A stretch of DNA of 64,000 bases from Luteibacter sp. dw_328 (GCF_018449605.1 NZ_JAAVUW010000001.1:496001-560000); one strand, 5' to 3'; counted from the stretch's first letter, positions 36,656 through 45,935 are shown. Notes: generated from the sequence alone by a model not told the origin. Program-made: numbers and translations.

Positions 36656-37309
36656 TCACTGGGGCAGCTCGCCAGCCGACTGTTCGGCGGCGAGGTAGCT
36701 GGCGTACCAATCCGGCCAGTTCTCGTCGTGCTGGCCGCCGGTTCGCTTCTCGTGCTCGCCGTGCGCAGCCCCCGCCCGGCGTAGCGCAGCCGCAAGGTCG
36801 CTGGCCGAGGCAAATGTCGTGATGCCGGTATCGATCCGCCCAGGCAGGCGCTGGGTGATCTCCTGGAAGAGCCACCCATTGCCATCGGGATCGGCGAACG
36901 AAGCGAACGAACGGTAGCTGCTGCGCTCCTTATCCGGGCCGCTGACCCTGACCCGTCCGAACAGGTACGGCTCGTCTGGCCCAGCGTGAGCGTCGCCGGC
37001 ACCGTGGAACACCTCGCTCACATCGACGCCGCGGCGGATCAGTTCGTCGCGGGCGGCCTCGATGTCGGAGACGATCAGGTACAGACCCTGCGCGGACCCA
37101 GGGGCCGCCGCGGTGACGTTCTTTCCGAAGATGACCGAACAACCGGAGCCGGGCGGCGTGAACTGGATGACGCGGAAGTAGCCATCGTCCGAAGCGAAAT
37201 CGGCGTCCAGTCGCCACCCCAGTTCGCCGTAAAATCGCTTGGCGCGATCGACGTCGGAAACGGGGATGACCACGATCTCGAGCTTCATATTGACTGCAGC
37301 ACTGCTCAT
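36656..37309 (-). CDS. VOC-family protein with C-terminal AHGEHEKR extension
   Basis: 217 residues: a glyoxalase/bleomycin-resistance-type VOC domain (about 8-150: VIPVSDVDRAKRFYGELGW, FADPDGNGWLFQEI) and a C-terminal helical segment (about 165-217) with AHGEHEKRTGG and WPDWYASYLAAEQSA, known from a VOC subgroup. Ligand unknown. GGAGG precedes the ATG at 37309. Converges with the phospholipase C gene (15-bp gap). Confidence 0.85.
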   Translation of the reverse strand: MSSAAVNMKLEIVVIPVSDVDRAKRFYGELGWRLDADFASDDGYFRVIQFTPPGSGCSVIFGKNVTAAAPGSAQGLYLIVSDIEAARDELIRRGVDVSEVFHGAGDAHAGPDEPYLFGRVRVSGPDKERSSYRSFASFADPDGNGWLFQEITQRLPGRIDTGITTFASASDLAAALRRAGAAHGEHEKRTGGQHDENWPDWYASYLAAEQSAGELPQ

Positions 37310-37405
37310 GCGAACCTCCGAAGGAATCGGCCGCCGAATGCCATGCGTGTCATGTTGCAGATGCAGATCCCCCTACGTCTTGGAGGTTCTTCCGTAGGAG
37401 CCGAT

Positions 37406-38290
37406 TCATCGGCGAAGGGTGCTCGCGATGCCGCTGACGGCTACCAGCCCGGCGACGATGAACGCCATGCCTAGCCACTCGCTGTTGGTGGGTTTCTCGT
37501 GCAGAACGACCCAGGCCATCAGCACGCTGATCACGGGGACGGCCAGTGACGACACCGAGGCCACCGCAGTGGGTAGCCGGCGCACGACCAGTAGCCACAG
37601 CGTCCATGCCAGGCTGGTGGCAAGGATCACCGAGTACGCCAGGCCCGCGATGAAGGTCGGGCTCCAGTCGATGGATCGCTGGGGAACCAGCACGGCGACA
37701 ACGCCCAGTGCGACAGCGCCGAAAGCCATTTGCCATGCGGTAAAGGTGAGCGGGTCGGGCTGGTGGCGTTGGAACATGCGCTTGCTGGTGACGGTGCCCA
37801 ACGCCCAGCACATGCCGCCCAGCAAGGCGAAGGCCGTGCTGACCGGATTGCCCAGCCCGTTCCATGGCGCGATGACAAAGGTGAGGCCGGTGGCTGCCAG
37901 GGCCAGCCCGATCCAGTGCCGACGCAACGGGCGCTCGCCGAGCAACAACCAGGCCAGCAGCACGGCCCAGAACGGCATGGCGTAAGCCAGCAACACCACG
38001 TGCCCCGTGCCTCCGGAGGTCAACGCAAATTGACCCAGGCCCTGAAAGGCTGCCGTCTGGGCCAGTCCGGTGACGATGGTTCCGCCCAGGGGAGGGCAGG
38101 CCAGGGGACGACGCATCACTACAAGCACGACGAACAGCAACGCAGCCCCGATGAGGTAGCGCAGCGCGCAGAAGTCGAACGGCCCGGCGTAGCGCAGCAC
38201 CAGCTTCATCACGATCCAGCTGAATGCCCAGATGACGACGGTCGCGCCCAGTGCGACGACCGCGCCCGTTGATGCTCTTGCTTCGTTCAT
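37406..38290 (-). CDS. EamA/DMT-family transporter
   Basis: 294 residues, ten predicted transmembrane helices in two EamA halves (about 10-140 and 155-285). Typical end-of-helix patterns include ALRYLIGAALLF and LAVPVISVLMAWVVLHEKPT. Metabolite or amino-acid exporter of unknown substrate. No regulator adjoins it; the upstream 119 bp lead divergently to the beta-propeller gene. Confidence 0.9.
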   Translation of the reverse strand: MNEARASTGAVVALGATVVIWAFSWIVMKLVLRYAGPFDFCALRYLIGAALLFVVLVVMRRPLACPPLGGTIVTGLAQTAAFQGLGQFALTSGGTGHVVLLAYAMPFWAVLLAWLLLGERPLRRHWIGLALAATGLTFVIAPWNGLGNPVSTAFALLGGMCWALGTVTSKRMFQRHQPDPLTFTAWQMAFGAVALGVVAVLVPQRSIDWSPTFIAGLAYSVILATSLAWTLWLLVVRRLPTAVASVSSLAVPVISVLMAWVVLHEKPTNSEWLGMAFIVAGLVAVSGIASTLRR

Positions 38291-38409
38291 GCCCGGCCGA
38301 CGTAAAGATCGAAGTCCTTATCTTGGCCTATTCGGGCACATACCTGTAACCAAACGCGTCTCGAGGGCGAAGACCCATTGAGCTATCTGGCTCTTTCGGA
38401 GACGCGACC

Positions 38410-39582
38410 ATGAACACCACACAAAAGCTGGCTGCCGCCCTTGCCGGGGTACTGGCGGCCGCAAGCGCCGTCCACGCGCAGGATCGCCCGCTCGATCAAC
38501 GGCGCTTCGACTCACCCTACGTCTACGTTATGTCCAACGACATCCAGGGCAACAGCGTCGCCGTGTTACGTCGCAACTTTTTCGGGGGCCTGGAAAAGGT
38601 GTCGGTCACGTCGACGGGAGGGAAGGGCGTCGGCGTCGGCACCACGGCTCCGCCCCCGGACCCGCTCGGTTCTCAGAATGCGCTGATCAGGAGCGAGGAC
38701 GGCCGTCTGCTCTTCGCCACCAATGCGGGCTCCAATCAGGTGTCCGTATTCGCTATCGAGGGCAGCCGCCTGCGCCTGATCGACGTCCAGCCTACCGGCG
38801 GTACCTATCCGGTCAGCGTCGCCCAGAGGGGCAGTCGCCTCTATGTTCTCAACAGCGCCAACACCTCCACGATCACGGCATTTCAGATCACCGCCGGAGG
38901 GCAGCTCGTCGCCTTGCCGGCGGAGACGCGCCTGCTTGGCACGGATGCTCCCCTGGTCGGCAACCAGCCCAACGTTGGCATGACCCCGGCGCAACTGCAG
39001 TTCTCGCCGGACGGCGACTGGCTCGCGGTGTCGGTCAAAGATGCCTCCGCCAAGGGGTGGTTCGAACTCTTCGCTGTCGACCGCAACGGGAGTCTGGCCA
39101 AGGATCCCGACATCACACCGTCGAACGACCCACAGCCCTTCGGCTTCGACTTCGACGCGCACGGTCACCTCGTCACGTCGCAGGCGGCCGGCTCGGCGGC
39201 CAGTTCGTATGCGATCAGCCATGACGGCAGCCTGAAGTCGATCTCCAGCGATATCGCAAACGGACAGGCCGCCGCATGCTGGCTGACGGTGTCCGGACGT
39301 TTCGCGTTTACCGCAAACGCGGGCAAGGGAAACATCAGCGCGTATCGCATCGGTGGAGATGGCTCGCTGACCGTCCTCCATGGCGGCGTCGCTGGTTCGC
39401 TGGAAGCCGGTGCTGCACCGACCGATCTCAAGGCTTCCGCGGATGGATTGTTCTTGTACGTCGGCAATTCCCTGGGTGGCGATATCGACACATTCCTGAT
39501 CCTGGCCGACGGTCGACTGTTGCAAGTCGGACAGACCCCCGTGTTCTCAGGGGCATCCGGTATGCAGGGTATTGCTCTCTGA
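38410..39582 (+). CDS. Exported beta-propeller protein (lactonase-like)
   Basis: 390 residues with signal peptide (about 1-23, AALAGVLAAASAVHAQ). The rest is a seven-bladed propeller related to the 6-phosphogluconolactonase/YVTN families: repeated segments such as LLFATNAGSNQVSVFAI, RLYVLNSANTSTITAF and LFLYVGNSLGGDIDTFLI. Enzymatic activity is uncertain. GGAGA precedes the ATG. A long inverted repeat follows the stop. Confidence 0.85.
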   Translation: MNTTQKLAAALAGVLAAASAVHAQDRPLDQRRFDSPYVYVMSNDIQGNSVAVLRRNFFGGLEKVSVTSTGGKGVGVGTTAPPPDPLGSQNALIRSEDGRLLFATNAGSNQVSVFAIEGSRLRLIDVQPTGGTYPVSVAQRGSRLYVLNSANTSTITAFQITAGGQLVALPAETRLLGTDAPLVGNQPNVGMTPAQLQFSPDGDWLAVSVKDASAKGWFELFAVDRNGSLAKDPDITPSNDPQPFGFDFDAHGHLVTSQAAGSAASSYAISHDGSLKSISSDIANGQAAACWLTVSGRFAFTANAGKGNISAYRIGGDGSLTVLHGGVAGSLEAGAAPTDLKASADGLFLYVGNSLGGDIDTFLILADGRLLQVGQTPVFSGASGMQGIAL

Positions 39583-39590
39583 TCGACAGT

Positions 39591-39627
39591 GCAGGGGAGT
39601 TCCTGCAGACAGGCACGACTCCCCTGC
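39591..39627 (+). terminator. Terminator-like hairpin after the beta-propeller gene
   Basis: Ten-base perfect arms, GCAGGGGAGT and ACTCCCCTGC, around a 17-base loop, starting eight bases after the stop. It lacks a T-run, but the position and stem strength support a transcript end and a boundary between the metabolic genes and the eCIS locus. Confidence 0.55.
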
Positions 39628-40196
39628 GCACGTGAGATCAGCACATCGGTGCGGTGACACCATCGTGGCAACAGCATTTCCTTTTTACGAAATGCATCGC
39701 ATGAATGTGCAACTCGCTTACGCAGGCGACACATGCACCGTGCATTTGCCAAATGCGCTTATCAAAGTACGTTGTGTCTTCACGCGCGAAATGGTTCGAT
39801 TGTGAAGTCTCGCTTCACCTTCCTGGTGAGCGAAGGACAGGGGATTCAGGTGAGCCTTGGACATGGCAAGTAGAGGAAGAAATGTGAGCCAGGAGGCGTA
39901 CCACGGCATGACGTAGTCATTGCCGCGGCGGAATTTCCTACGCGTCTTTCCTGGTGTTTGTCAGCGCGGTTCAACCGCGGCGTCCGGTATCCATCCGACA
40001 TTCTGCTCGTGGCATTCGTGCCGCGCTGGAATGTTGCTGCCGCGATTTCGCTTGGCCTTCTCCGTCCAGCGTTGGCTGGGCACGGATGATTGCGCCTGAA
40101 AAAACACAAGCTGACACGCAGTTCGCGCTCGACGATGTCGTGGGCAGGGCACTTGACGCACCGACCATCAATGACTGAGACCAGGAGTGACCGACC
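39628..40196 (+). promoter_or_regulatory. Long leader/regulatory region before the eCIS operon
   Basis: About 570 bp without a credible gene, more AT-rich than its surroundings between 39660 and 39820. It holds three inverted repeats: GCATTTC-N8-GAAATGC (39674-39695); a hairpin TCGCT-T-CACC / GGTG-AGCGA (39810-39833); and CGCGGTT-C-AACCGCG (39965-39979). A good ribosome-binding site (CAGGAG) precedes the first gene at 40197. No sigma-70 promoter stands out. Being the largest gap in the window, it is the likely control region of the whole operon. Confidence 0.5.
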
Positions 40197-40694
40197 ATGA
40201 GCACTACCGAATTGAACGCCAGCTATGACGCTTCTTCCCTCGTAAAAGCGGCTGACCTGAAAACGGACGTCGATTTCGACAAGTACATGAACCTTCTGCT
40301 GACCATCAGCAGCTCGGCGACCAGCACTTCGAAGATTGTCATCAATGTCGGCGGAGCCGCTGCGGGCTACCCGGTGATCTACAGCCTTGGCGACGAAGCA
40401 TCCGGTTCGGCCGGCATGCAGGTTTCGCTGGTAACCGCCGGTAGCCTGCCGCTGTCGGCAATCACCATCACCCCGAACGTGACCACGCTCGACACTGCCT
40501 CAAGTGGAGGTGGCGGCAACCAGTGGACGCTGCAGGTCCAGGGCTATCTGGCCGCCCAGGCCGGCACGCAGGGCCTCCTGCTATACGCGATTGTCACCGA
40601 CGCCACCACGACGGTGCAGGTGTCGCTCAACAACGGCGGCAAGACCACGCTGAGCCAGACCCCGATCTACTTCCCGTGGAAGCCGATCAACTGA
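40197..40694 (+). CDS. eCIS-associated beta-rich protein 1 (unknown)
   Basis: 165 residues, first gene of the eCIS operon. Not recognised. It is rich in Ser, Thr, Gly and Val with few charged residues, ends in IYFPWKPIN, has no signal peptide, and looks like a beta-sandwich. AGGAG precedes the ATG. As a highly placed, well-initiated first gene it could be an abundant component or a cargo/targeting protein; this is inference only. Confidence 0.65.
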   Translation: MSTTELNASYDASSLVKAADLKTDVDFDKYMNLLLTISSSATSTSKIVINVGGAAAGYPVIYSLGDEASGSAGMQVSLVTAGSLPLSAITITPNVTTLDTASSGGGGNQWTLQVQGYLAAQAGTQGLLLYAIVTDATTTVQVSLNNGGKTTLSQTPIYFPWKPIN

Positions 40695-40807
40695 CCGTGT
40701 AGCTGCGGCTTCACGGCGAAAGCGCTACCACCCGGCGCGGCCTGTTCATCGGCCGCACCGGGTACGTGCGCCCACGCTCCGACATCACGATCGTCCAGGG
40801 GAATGCC

Positions 40808-41203
40808 ATGGCGAATGCGCCGATCTACCAGATCGCGTTCATGTTCGTGTTCAATCAGGATTTCACCAACCAGAAAGTGCAGCTCAACGTGGCTGACAGC
40901 AACGACTTCCTGGTGACCGATAGCCAGACAGCGCAGCTGGAGGCGTATTCGGGCAACACGACGCCACCGCTGCTGAATTTCAGCGTGTCTGGCAAGCAGG
41001 TATTTTTCAATGTCAGCGACGGCAAGACCTATGGCGGCATGCAGGCCCTGGTGTGGAGCAGCTTCACCGCAGGCAGCCCTCCCACGCTACAGCTCGACCT
41101 GGCGTTCTCTTCGGGACTGATCACGGCCACGTATAACGTGCCCGGTGGCAGCGCGAGCGGCCAGCTCGTGTCCGGGCGCAACACCATCACGATCGGAAAG
41201 TGA
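40808..41203 (+). CDS. eCIS-associated beta-rich protein 2 (unknown)
   Basis: 131 residues, not recognised. Alternating hydrophobic patterns (KVQLNVADSNDFLV, LQLDLAFSSGLITATYNV) suggest a compact beta fold. The ATG at 40808 has GGGGA at good spacing; a GTG at 40766 is possible but lacks one. The 113-bp gap before it shows only a short GC-rich repeat-like stretch. The next gene overlaps or follows within five bases. Confidence 0.62.
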   Translation: MANAPIYQIAFMFVFNQDFTNQKVQLNVADSNDFLVTDSQTAQLEAYSGNTTPPLLNFSVSGKQVFFNVSDGKTYGGMQALVWSSFTAGSPPTLQLDLAFSSGLITATYNVPGGSASGQLVSGRNTITIGK

Positions 41204-41208
41204 CCGCC

Positions 41209-41796
41209 ATGGAAGAGTCCAGGAAAGGTGAGGGCAAGGCGACGCACAAGGCGGGCACAGGGTCCGCGGTGACGTCCTCGGCATCCGCTACGCCGCCCGA
41301 GACGACGCCGCCCACCGTGGAGGAAAACCCGCAGGACGTACTGCTGTCGGTTCCGATCCGGAACCAGCGAATGATGGACCACGTTGACGAGGAGACGCTG
41401 AAGGGCAAACTGTTCCGCGCGGACCGCGACGTGGCGTTCCAGCCGTTGAGCATCGCGCTACGCAACGTGCGGGCCAACTCCCGCGTGCTGATCACCATCC
41501 GCGACGACCAGCATGCGGTGTGGAGCGAAGGCGACGGCCGGGGTCTGGTCGGATTGAGCTTTTCCACCAACGTCGACCCGGCGCTATACCTCAGCAATTT
41601 TCTGATCAACGCGCGCGAGTTCTTCGTTCAGACCTACGCCGATAGCCAGGAGATCCTGGTGCAACTCTATGTGCGCACCACCCAGCGCGAGCTGCGCGGT
41701 CGTGTGGACCTGCCTCCGAATGCGGTCGCTACCTTGCAGTCGAGCACCGATCGCACCAGCGTCGTGGGCCTGAGCGCCTTCGCCATCGATTTTTGA
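41209..41796 (+). CDS. eCIS-associated protein 3, related to the next gene's repeats
   Basis: 195 residues. The N-terminal 45 residues are low-complexity (Ser/Thr/Pro/Ala, probably disordered). The remainder is a beta-rich domain in which LRNVRANSRVLITI, HAVWSEGDGRGLVGLSFS and ILVQLYVRTTQRELRGRV align by eye with segments of the next protein. The ATG at 41209 is preferred over a GTG at 41200 that overlaps the upstream stop. Function unknown. Confidence 0.62.
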   Translation: MEESRKGEGKATHKAGTGSAVTSSASATPPETTPPTVEENPQDVLLSVPIRNQRMMDHVDEETLKGKLFRADRDVAFQPLSIALRNVRANSRVLITIRDDQHAVWSEGDGRGLVGLSFSTNVDPALYLSNFLINAREFFVQTYADSQEILVQLYVRTTQRELRGRVDLPPNAVATLQSSTDRTSVVGLSAFAIDF

Positions 41797-41814
41797 CCAG
41801 GGAAACGAACAGCC

Positions 41815-42612
41815 ATGTCCCGAGTGCTGATACCCGTGGTGCTCCAGTTCCAGAAGGTCGCGGCCAACAGCGGCATCAACATCACCTTCGAGACGCCAGG
41901 CGTACGCTGGTCGTTGGGCCGCCGCCTTGGCGACAGCATGGGCTTTTCGTACAACGTCACGTCGGATGCCAGCGACAGCGGCACACCCATCCTGCGTTCA
42001 GTGGCGTTCAACGACAGCGTGCTGCAGCTCACTACCTCGGCCATCGCGCCTGCGTCCAACGACTTTACCTTCACCCTGTTCGTGGAGGTCGAGGAAGGGA
42101 CGACGTTCGTGCAGGGTTATTGCACTGTCAACAACGAAGCGAACGTCCTTGCCTTCTTTAGCGATGGCCCGCCGGCGTTGTGGCGGAACGGACGCATCAG
42201 TGCCAGCTTCCATCGGGAATCGCGGCGGTACCACACGGTGCTTCTCAACATTCGCAACGTTCGGCCGGGCCGCCAGTTGGATATCGTGGTCGACTCCGAC
42301 ATGGACGCCAATGTGCGCTGGTCCTTCGGACCTTACCGGCGGGGCGCTAACGGCATCATGGTCAGCAATCAGACCAGCGGCGCTGTGCAGCTGGCTTCAT
42401 GGTCGATGACTTCGAGCGAGATTCGCCTGCGCACCGGCGATACGGGCAGCTCGACCGACCTGGCGTTACGCACCTACGTTTCCTACGGGGAGGTGGATCC
42501 TGGCCGCTTGTTCCTCAAGACGGTGGGCGATACGGACATCTCGGTGCTCGCCCAGGTCGGCACGCGCCAACCGCAATGGGTGGGCTCGGCCTATACCCTG
42601 TTTACCTTGTGA
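41815..42612 (+). CDS. eCIS-associated protein 4 with internal beta-domain duplication
   Basis: 265 residues. It appears to contain two copies of a roughly 100-residue beta domain. VRWSLGRRLGDSMGFSYN (about 30-47) matches VRWSFGPYRRGANGIMVSN (about 161-179), and the segments about 60 residues after each copy also align. The preceding gene carries a third related copy. Not recognised by family. Its stop overlaps the next ATG (TGATG), indicating translational coupling. Confidence 0.65.
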   Translation: MSRVLIPVVLQFQKVAANSGINITFETPGVRWSLGRRLGDSMGFSYNVTSDASDSGTPILRSVAFNDSVLQLTTSAIAPASNDFTFTLFVEVEEGTTFVQGYCTVNNEANVLAFFSDGPPALWRNGRISASFHRESRRYHTVLLNIRNVRPGRQLDIVVDSDMDANVRWSFGPYRRGANGIMVSNQTSGAVQLASWSMTSSEIRLRTGDTGSSTDLALRTYVSYGEVDPGRLFLKTVGDTDISVLAQVGTRQPQWVGSAYTLFTL

Positions 42613-43265
42613 TGCCCATGGCTTCCGTCGATAGCGGGCAGGTGGTGCGCTGGGTCAGCGAATCGTTGCGCCAACTCGTGCGCGCGCATATTCCGTTGTT
42701 GGCGGCGGAGTCTGCCGTCGTGTTCGATTCGCCGGCGGAGATGGATGCGCAGAGCGAGAACAAGCTGTCGGTGTATCTCTTCCAGCTGGAGCACAACCCC
42801 TGGCTGCGCAACCTGCCACCCACACTGGATCGCCGCCCGTCTGCAACCGATCGGCCCAGTGCCATGCAGATGACGCCGGCGCCCCTGGTGGTCGACCTGA
42901 TGTACACGATGGTCCCGTATGCCAAGTCCGCCGAGATCGAACTGGTACTGGCGGACGAACTGCTTCGCCTGTTCCACGACGTGCCGGCGCTGGAGGGGAA
43001 GTGGCTTCACCAGGGCCTGCGCGATGCCGGCAACGAGCGTATCGAGATCGTCCCGCGAGCGACATCGCTGGACGGCCTGCGCGACATCTGGTCCGGCTTC
43101 CAAGGCAAGGCGTACAAACTCACGAAGCTCTACACCCTGACGCCAGTTCGCATTCCTTCGACGCGTCCAGTCGATGTCGACATGGTCACGAACACCGATC
43201 TGTCCATCGTCAATACCCGGCCACTGCCGGCGAACTTCAACGAGGCATCGCGATGCACCGACTGA
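42612..43265 (+). CDS. DUF4255 protein (Pvc16/Afp16 N-domain; tail terminator)
   Basis: 217 residues. VVRWVSESLRQLVR, the conserved ENKLSVYLFQLEHNPWLRN and PLVVDLMYTMVPYA identify the Pvc16 N-terminal domain. In Afp/PVC particles this protein caps the tube and sheath end distal to the baseplate and fixes particle length. It is encoded here before the sheath gene rather than at the 3' end as in Afp/PVC. Start at 42612 overlaps the upstream stop; 42618 is an alternative. Confidence 0.85.
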   Translation: MPMASVDSGQVVRWVSESLRQLVRAHIPLLAAESAVVFDSPAEMDAQSENKLSVYLFQLEHNPWLRNLPPTLDRRPSATDRPSAMQMTPAPLVVDLMYTMVPYAKSAEIELVLADELLRLFHDVPALEGKWLHQGLRDAGNERIEIVPRATSLDGLRDIWSGFQGKAYKLTKLYTLTPVRIPSTRPVDVDMVTNTDLSIVNTRPLPANFNEASRCTD

Positions 43266-43801
43266 GCGGCGTCATCGAGTTGCTGGATTCGCACAGCGGA
43301 CGGCCCGCGGTGGGAATCGTGCCTCACTTTCGTCTCAACGGCGCACCGATCGCACTGCCCAGGCGGCCCGAAGCACGCTATGTGCTTGTGGACGTGGCGC
43401 CGGGGCGTTATCGACTGGACGTGGATGCGCCGGGGTTCCTGGCCTACGGCCTCGACTTTGAGCTGACGCCGGAGGCGACGCTGGCAGACGCGTGGTTGCG
43501 CTGCATGCTGGAGCCGGGGCCCGGCTATGAGTATCCGCCGCAGGCCACGCTGATCCGTGGCGCGCTGGCGTCGACCCGGACTCCGGCGGAAATCAGCGCA
43601 CGTTACGTTACAGTGCGCGGAAGGGAGCGCCATGTGCGCACCCGCTGCGCGCCGGGGGGTGCGTACACGCTGGCACTTTCTGGCCAGCTCGCCGATCCGA
43701 CGCCCGTGACACTGAGCTTCGCCTTCACCGACGGCCAGGCGCGGGAACTTCAACTGACGGTAACGCCCGGGCGCACGCATCGCGCGGGCGCGCCGCTCTG
43801 A
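43253..43801 (+). CDS. eCIS beta-sandwich protein (carboxypeptidase-regulatory-like)
   Basis: 182 residues, overlapping the DUF4255 gene by 13 bases. VPHFRLNGAPIALPRRP and YVLVDVAPGRYRLDVDAPGF resemble a carboxypeptidase-regulatory or transthyretin-like beta-sandwich. Such small proteins recur between DUF4255 and sheath genes in eCIS loci, but their role is not known to me. No signal peptide. Confidence 0.7.
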   Translation: MHRLSGVIELLDSHSGRPAVGIVPHFRLNGAPIALPRRPEARYVLVDVAPGRYRLDVDAPGFLAYGLDFELTPEATLADAWLRCMLEPGPGYEYPPQATLIRGALASTRTPAEISARYVTVRGRERHVRTRCAPGGAYTLALSGQLADPTPVTLSFAFTDGQARELQLTVTPGRTHRAGAPL

Positions 43802-43829
43802 ATCATTCATCGGGAAAGGAACCAGGACC

Positions 43830-45461
43830 GTGGCCAACTATCAGCACCCGGGCGTCTATATCCAGGAGATTCCCAGTACGCGCAGCATCCAGGGTGCCTC
43901 GACGTCGATGCCGGCTTTCATCGGTGTCACCGACAGCGGCCCGCTGAACACGCCGACGCTGATCACCAGCTGGAACGCCTACACGCGCCTGTTCGGCGGG
44001 CTGGTGTGGATGGGCTTCACCTCCTGGGCGGTCTACGAGTTCTTTCAGGAAGGCGGCGCCGCCTGCTACGTGCTGCGCGTGGCCGACAAGACCGGCGCGC
44101 CTGCCACCAGCACGGTGGGCACTGCCAAGATGGTCGCCACCACTAGCGGCACCTGGGGCGCGAGCCTCATGTACTACATAAGCAACAGCGGTGGTCCACC
44201 ACCTAACGGCGGTGGCACGCCTCAGCCGACACCCGTGTTCAACTTCCAGATCGTCGTACAGGCGACGACCATCGACGGCGCCGGCGCCAACGCGGACAAA
44301 CTCAGCACGCAGTTGCTGGTGAATTTTGTGCGGCAGAACGGCCTCGCCCCGGTGGCAATCGGCGGCAACAGCTATTACGTGCTGGAGACCTTCAGCGGCC
44401 TTACCTTCCTGGATGCGGCGGCCGTTGGACGTATCAATTCGCAGTCGATGTTCGTACGTCTTGCCCTGGCGACGCCCAAAGACAGCCAGCGGCCCGGCAA
44501 CACGACCACGCCCATGGCACTCAGTGGCGGAACCAACGGCCAGCTGGATTTTCCCACCGCGCAGGAAGCGATCAAGACCGTACAGGGCCTGAGCCTTCTG
44601 GCGCAGCCGGACACCGCCGCGATCGTCGACAGCAATGGCAAATCCGACCCGATCAAGCAGGCCCAGCTGATCAACCAGGGCATGCTGTTGTGCGAGACCC
44701 TTGCCAACCTGTTCTACGCGGCCGATCCACCGTTCGGACAGAGCGTGCAGCAGATCGTCGCGTTCAAGTCGGGCACCGCGCAGTCCGGAGGTCAAACCCA
44801 GCCGCAGGCGATCAATTCCAGCTACGGCTCGCTCTACTACCCGTGGCTCTGGATCTTCAATCCGCTCTCGGGCAGCAACGTGCCGATTCCACCGTCGGGG
44901 CCGGTACTCGGCCGCTACGCCCACACCGACAGCAGCGTGGGTGTGTGGAAGTCGCCGGCCGGTGTGAATGACGGCAGCATGCGCACGGTGGTCGGTGTCG
45001 AACGGCCGATTACCGACGACGACCAGAGCCAGCTCAATCCCAACGGCGTCAACGCGGTACGCAACCTGATCAACTACGGCAACGTGATCTACGGCGCCCG
45101 TACCGTTTCCCTGGATACGCAATGGACCTACCTGAGCGTGCGCCGCCTGTTCATCTACGTCGAGCAGAGCCTGAAGAACAGCCTGCAGTGGGTGGTGTTC
45201 GAATCGAACGACCAGACCTTGTGGGCCGCGGTAACGCGCGACATCGATGCCTTCCTCACTACGCTGTGGCAGCAGGGCGGCCTGTTCGGCGCCACGCCGC
45301 AAGAAGCCTTTTTCGTCACCTGTGACGCGAGCAACAATCCGCCCGAGACGCGCATGCTGGGGCAGTTGTACATCGACATCGGACTGGCGCCGGTCTATCC
45401 GGCCGAGTTCGTCATCATCCGCATCACCCAGAAAACCGCCGGCCCGGATTCGGGCAGCTAA
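43830..45461 (+). CDS. Contractile tail sheath protein
   Basis: 543 residues. Forms the contractile outer cylinder. The N-terminus ANYQHPGVYIQEIPS, the insert-bearing middle and the C-terminal INYGNVIYGARTVSLDTQWTYLSV with VRRLFIYVEQSL are hallmarks of phage sheath/Afp2-4 proteins. Starts with GTG after GGAAAGGAACCAGGA. A single sheath gene is present in the window, whereas Afp and PVC have three. Confidence 0.95.
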   Translation: MANYQHPGVYIQEIPSTRSIQGASTSMPAFIGVTDSGPLNTPTLITSWNAYTRLFGGLVWMGFTSWAVYEFFQEGGAACYVLRVADKTGAPATSTVGTAKMVATTSGTWGASLMYYISNSGGPPPNGGGTPQPTPVFNFQIVVQATTIDGAGANADKLSTQLLVNFVRQNGLAPVAIGGNSYYVLETFSGLTFLDAAAVGRINSQSMFVRLALATPKDSQRPGNTTTPMALSGGTNGQLDFPTAQEAIKTVQGLSLLAQPDTAAIVDSNGKSDPIKQAQLINQGMLLCETLANLFYAADPPFGQSVQQIVAFKSGTAQSGGQTQPQAINSSYGSLYYPWLWIFNPLSGSNVPIPPSGPVLGRYAHTDSSVGVWKSPAGVNDGSMRTVVGVERPITDDDQSQLNPNGVNAVRNLINYGNVIYGARTVSLDTQWTYLSVRRLFIYVEQSLKNSLQWVVFESNDQTLWAAVTRDIDAFLTTLWQQGGLFGATPQEAFFVTCDASNNPPETRMLGQLYIDIGLAPVYPAEFVIIRITQKTAGPDSGS

Positions 45462-45475
45462 GCCGGAGCTGACAT

Positions 45476-45922
45476 ATGGCCACCCAACTGACCGACCCGT
45501 TCCGCGGCTTCCGTTTCCGTGTCGAGATCGCCGGCATCCAGATCGCCTCGTTTTCCGAAGCGAGCGTGCCGGACATCAGCGTCGACACGGTCGACTACCG
45601 CGAAGGCACTGACCCGACCTACAAGCGCACCCTATCGGGCCTGACCAACTACGGCCGCCTCAACCTCAAGAAGGGGCTGACCACCACCCTGGACCTGTAC
45701 AACTGGCAGCAGCAGGTGTCCCAGCTCGGCTCCGGCAGTCCGGGCGCGCGCAAGAACATCTCGCTGATCCTGATGGATACGGCCGGTGCCGAGGGCGCCC
45801 GTTGGAACATCATCAACGCCTGGCCGGTGAAGTACGACACCACGGGGCTCAACGCGTCCTCCACCGAGGTGTTGGTGGAGACGCTTGAACTGGCCATGGA
45901 TTACATCAACCGCATCAAGTGA
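45476..45922 (+). CDS. Inner tube protein (Afp1/gp19-like)
   Basis: 148 residues, the usual length for Afp1/Pvc1. PFRGFRFRVEIAGIQIASFSEAS begins at residue 8 (quoted short: RFRVEIAGI), and ILMDTAGAEGARWNIINAWPVKY is in the second half. It forms the hexameric inner tube through which cargo passes. Start ATG 14 bp after the sheath stop. Confidence 0.95.
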   Translation: MATQLTDPFRGFRFRVEIAGIQIASFSEASVPDISVDTVDYREGTDPTYKRTLSGLTNYGRLNLKKGLTTTLDLYNWQQQVSQLGSGSPGARKNISLILMDTAGAEGARWNIINAWPVKYDTTGLNASSTEVLVETLELAMDYINRIK

Positions 45923-45935
45923 CAGGGGAAGCAAC

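Noticed and set aside
40077-40095. Sigma-54-like promoter GGCACG...TTGC before the eCIS operon
   Set aside because: The gap between the GG and GC elements is 11 bases instead of the strictly required 10, and it is 100 bp from the first gene without other support.
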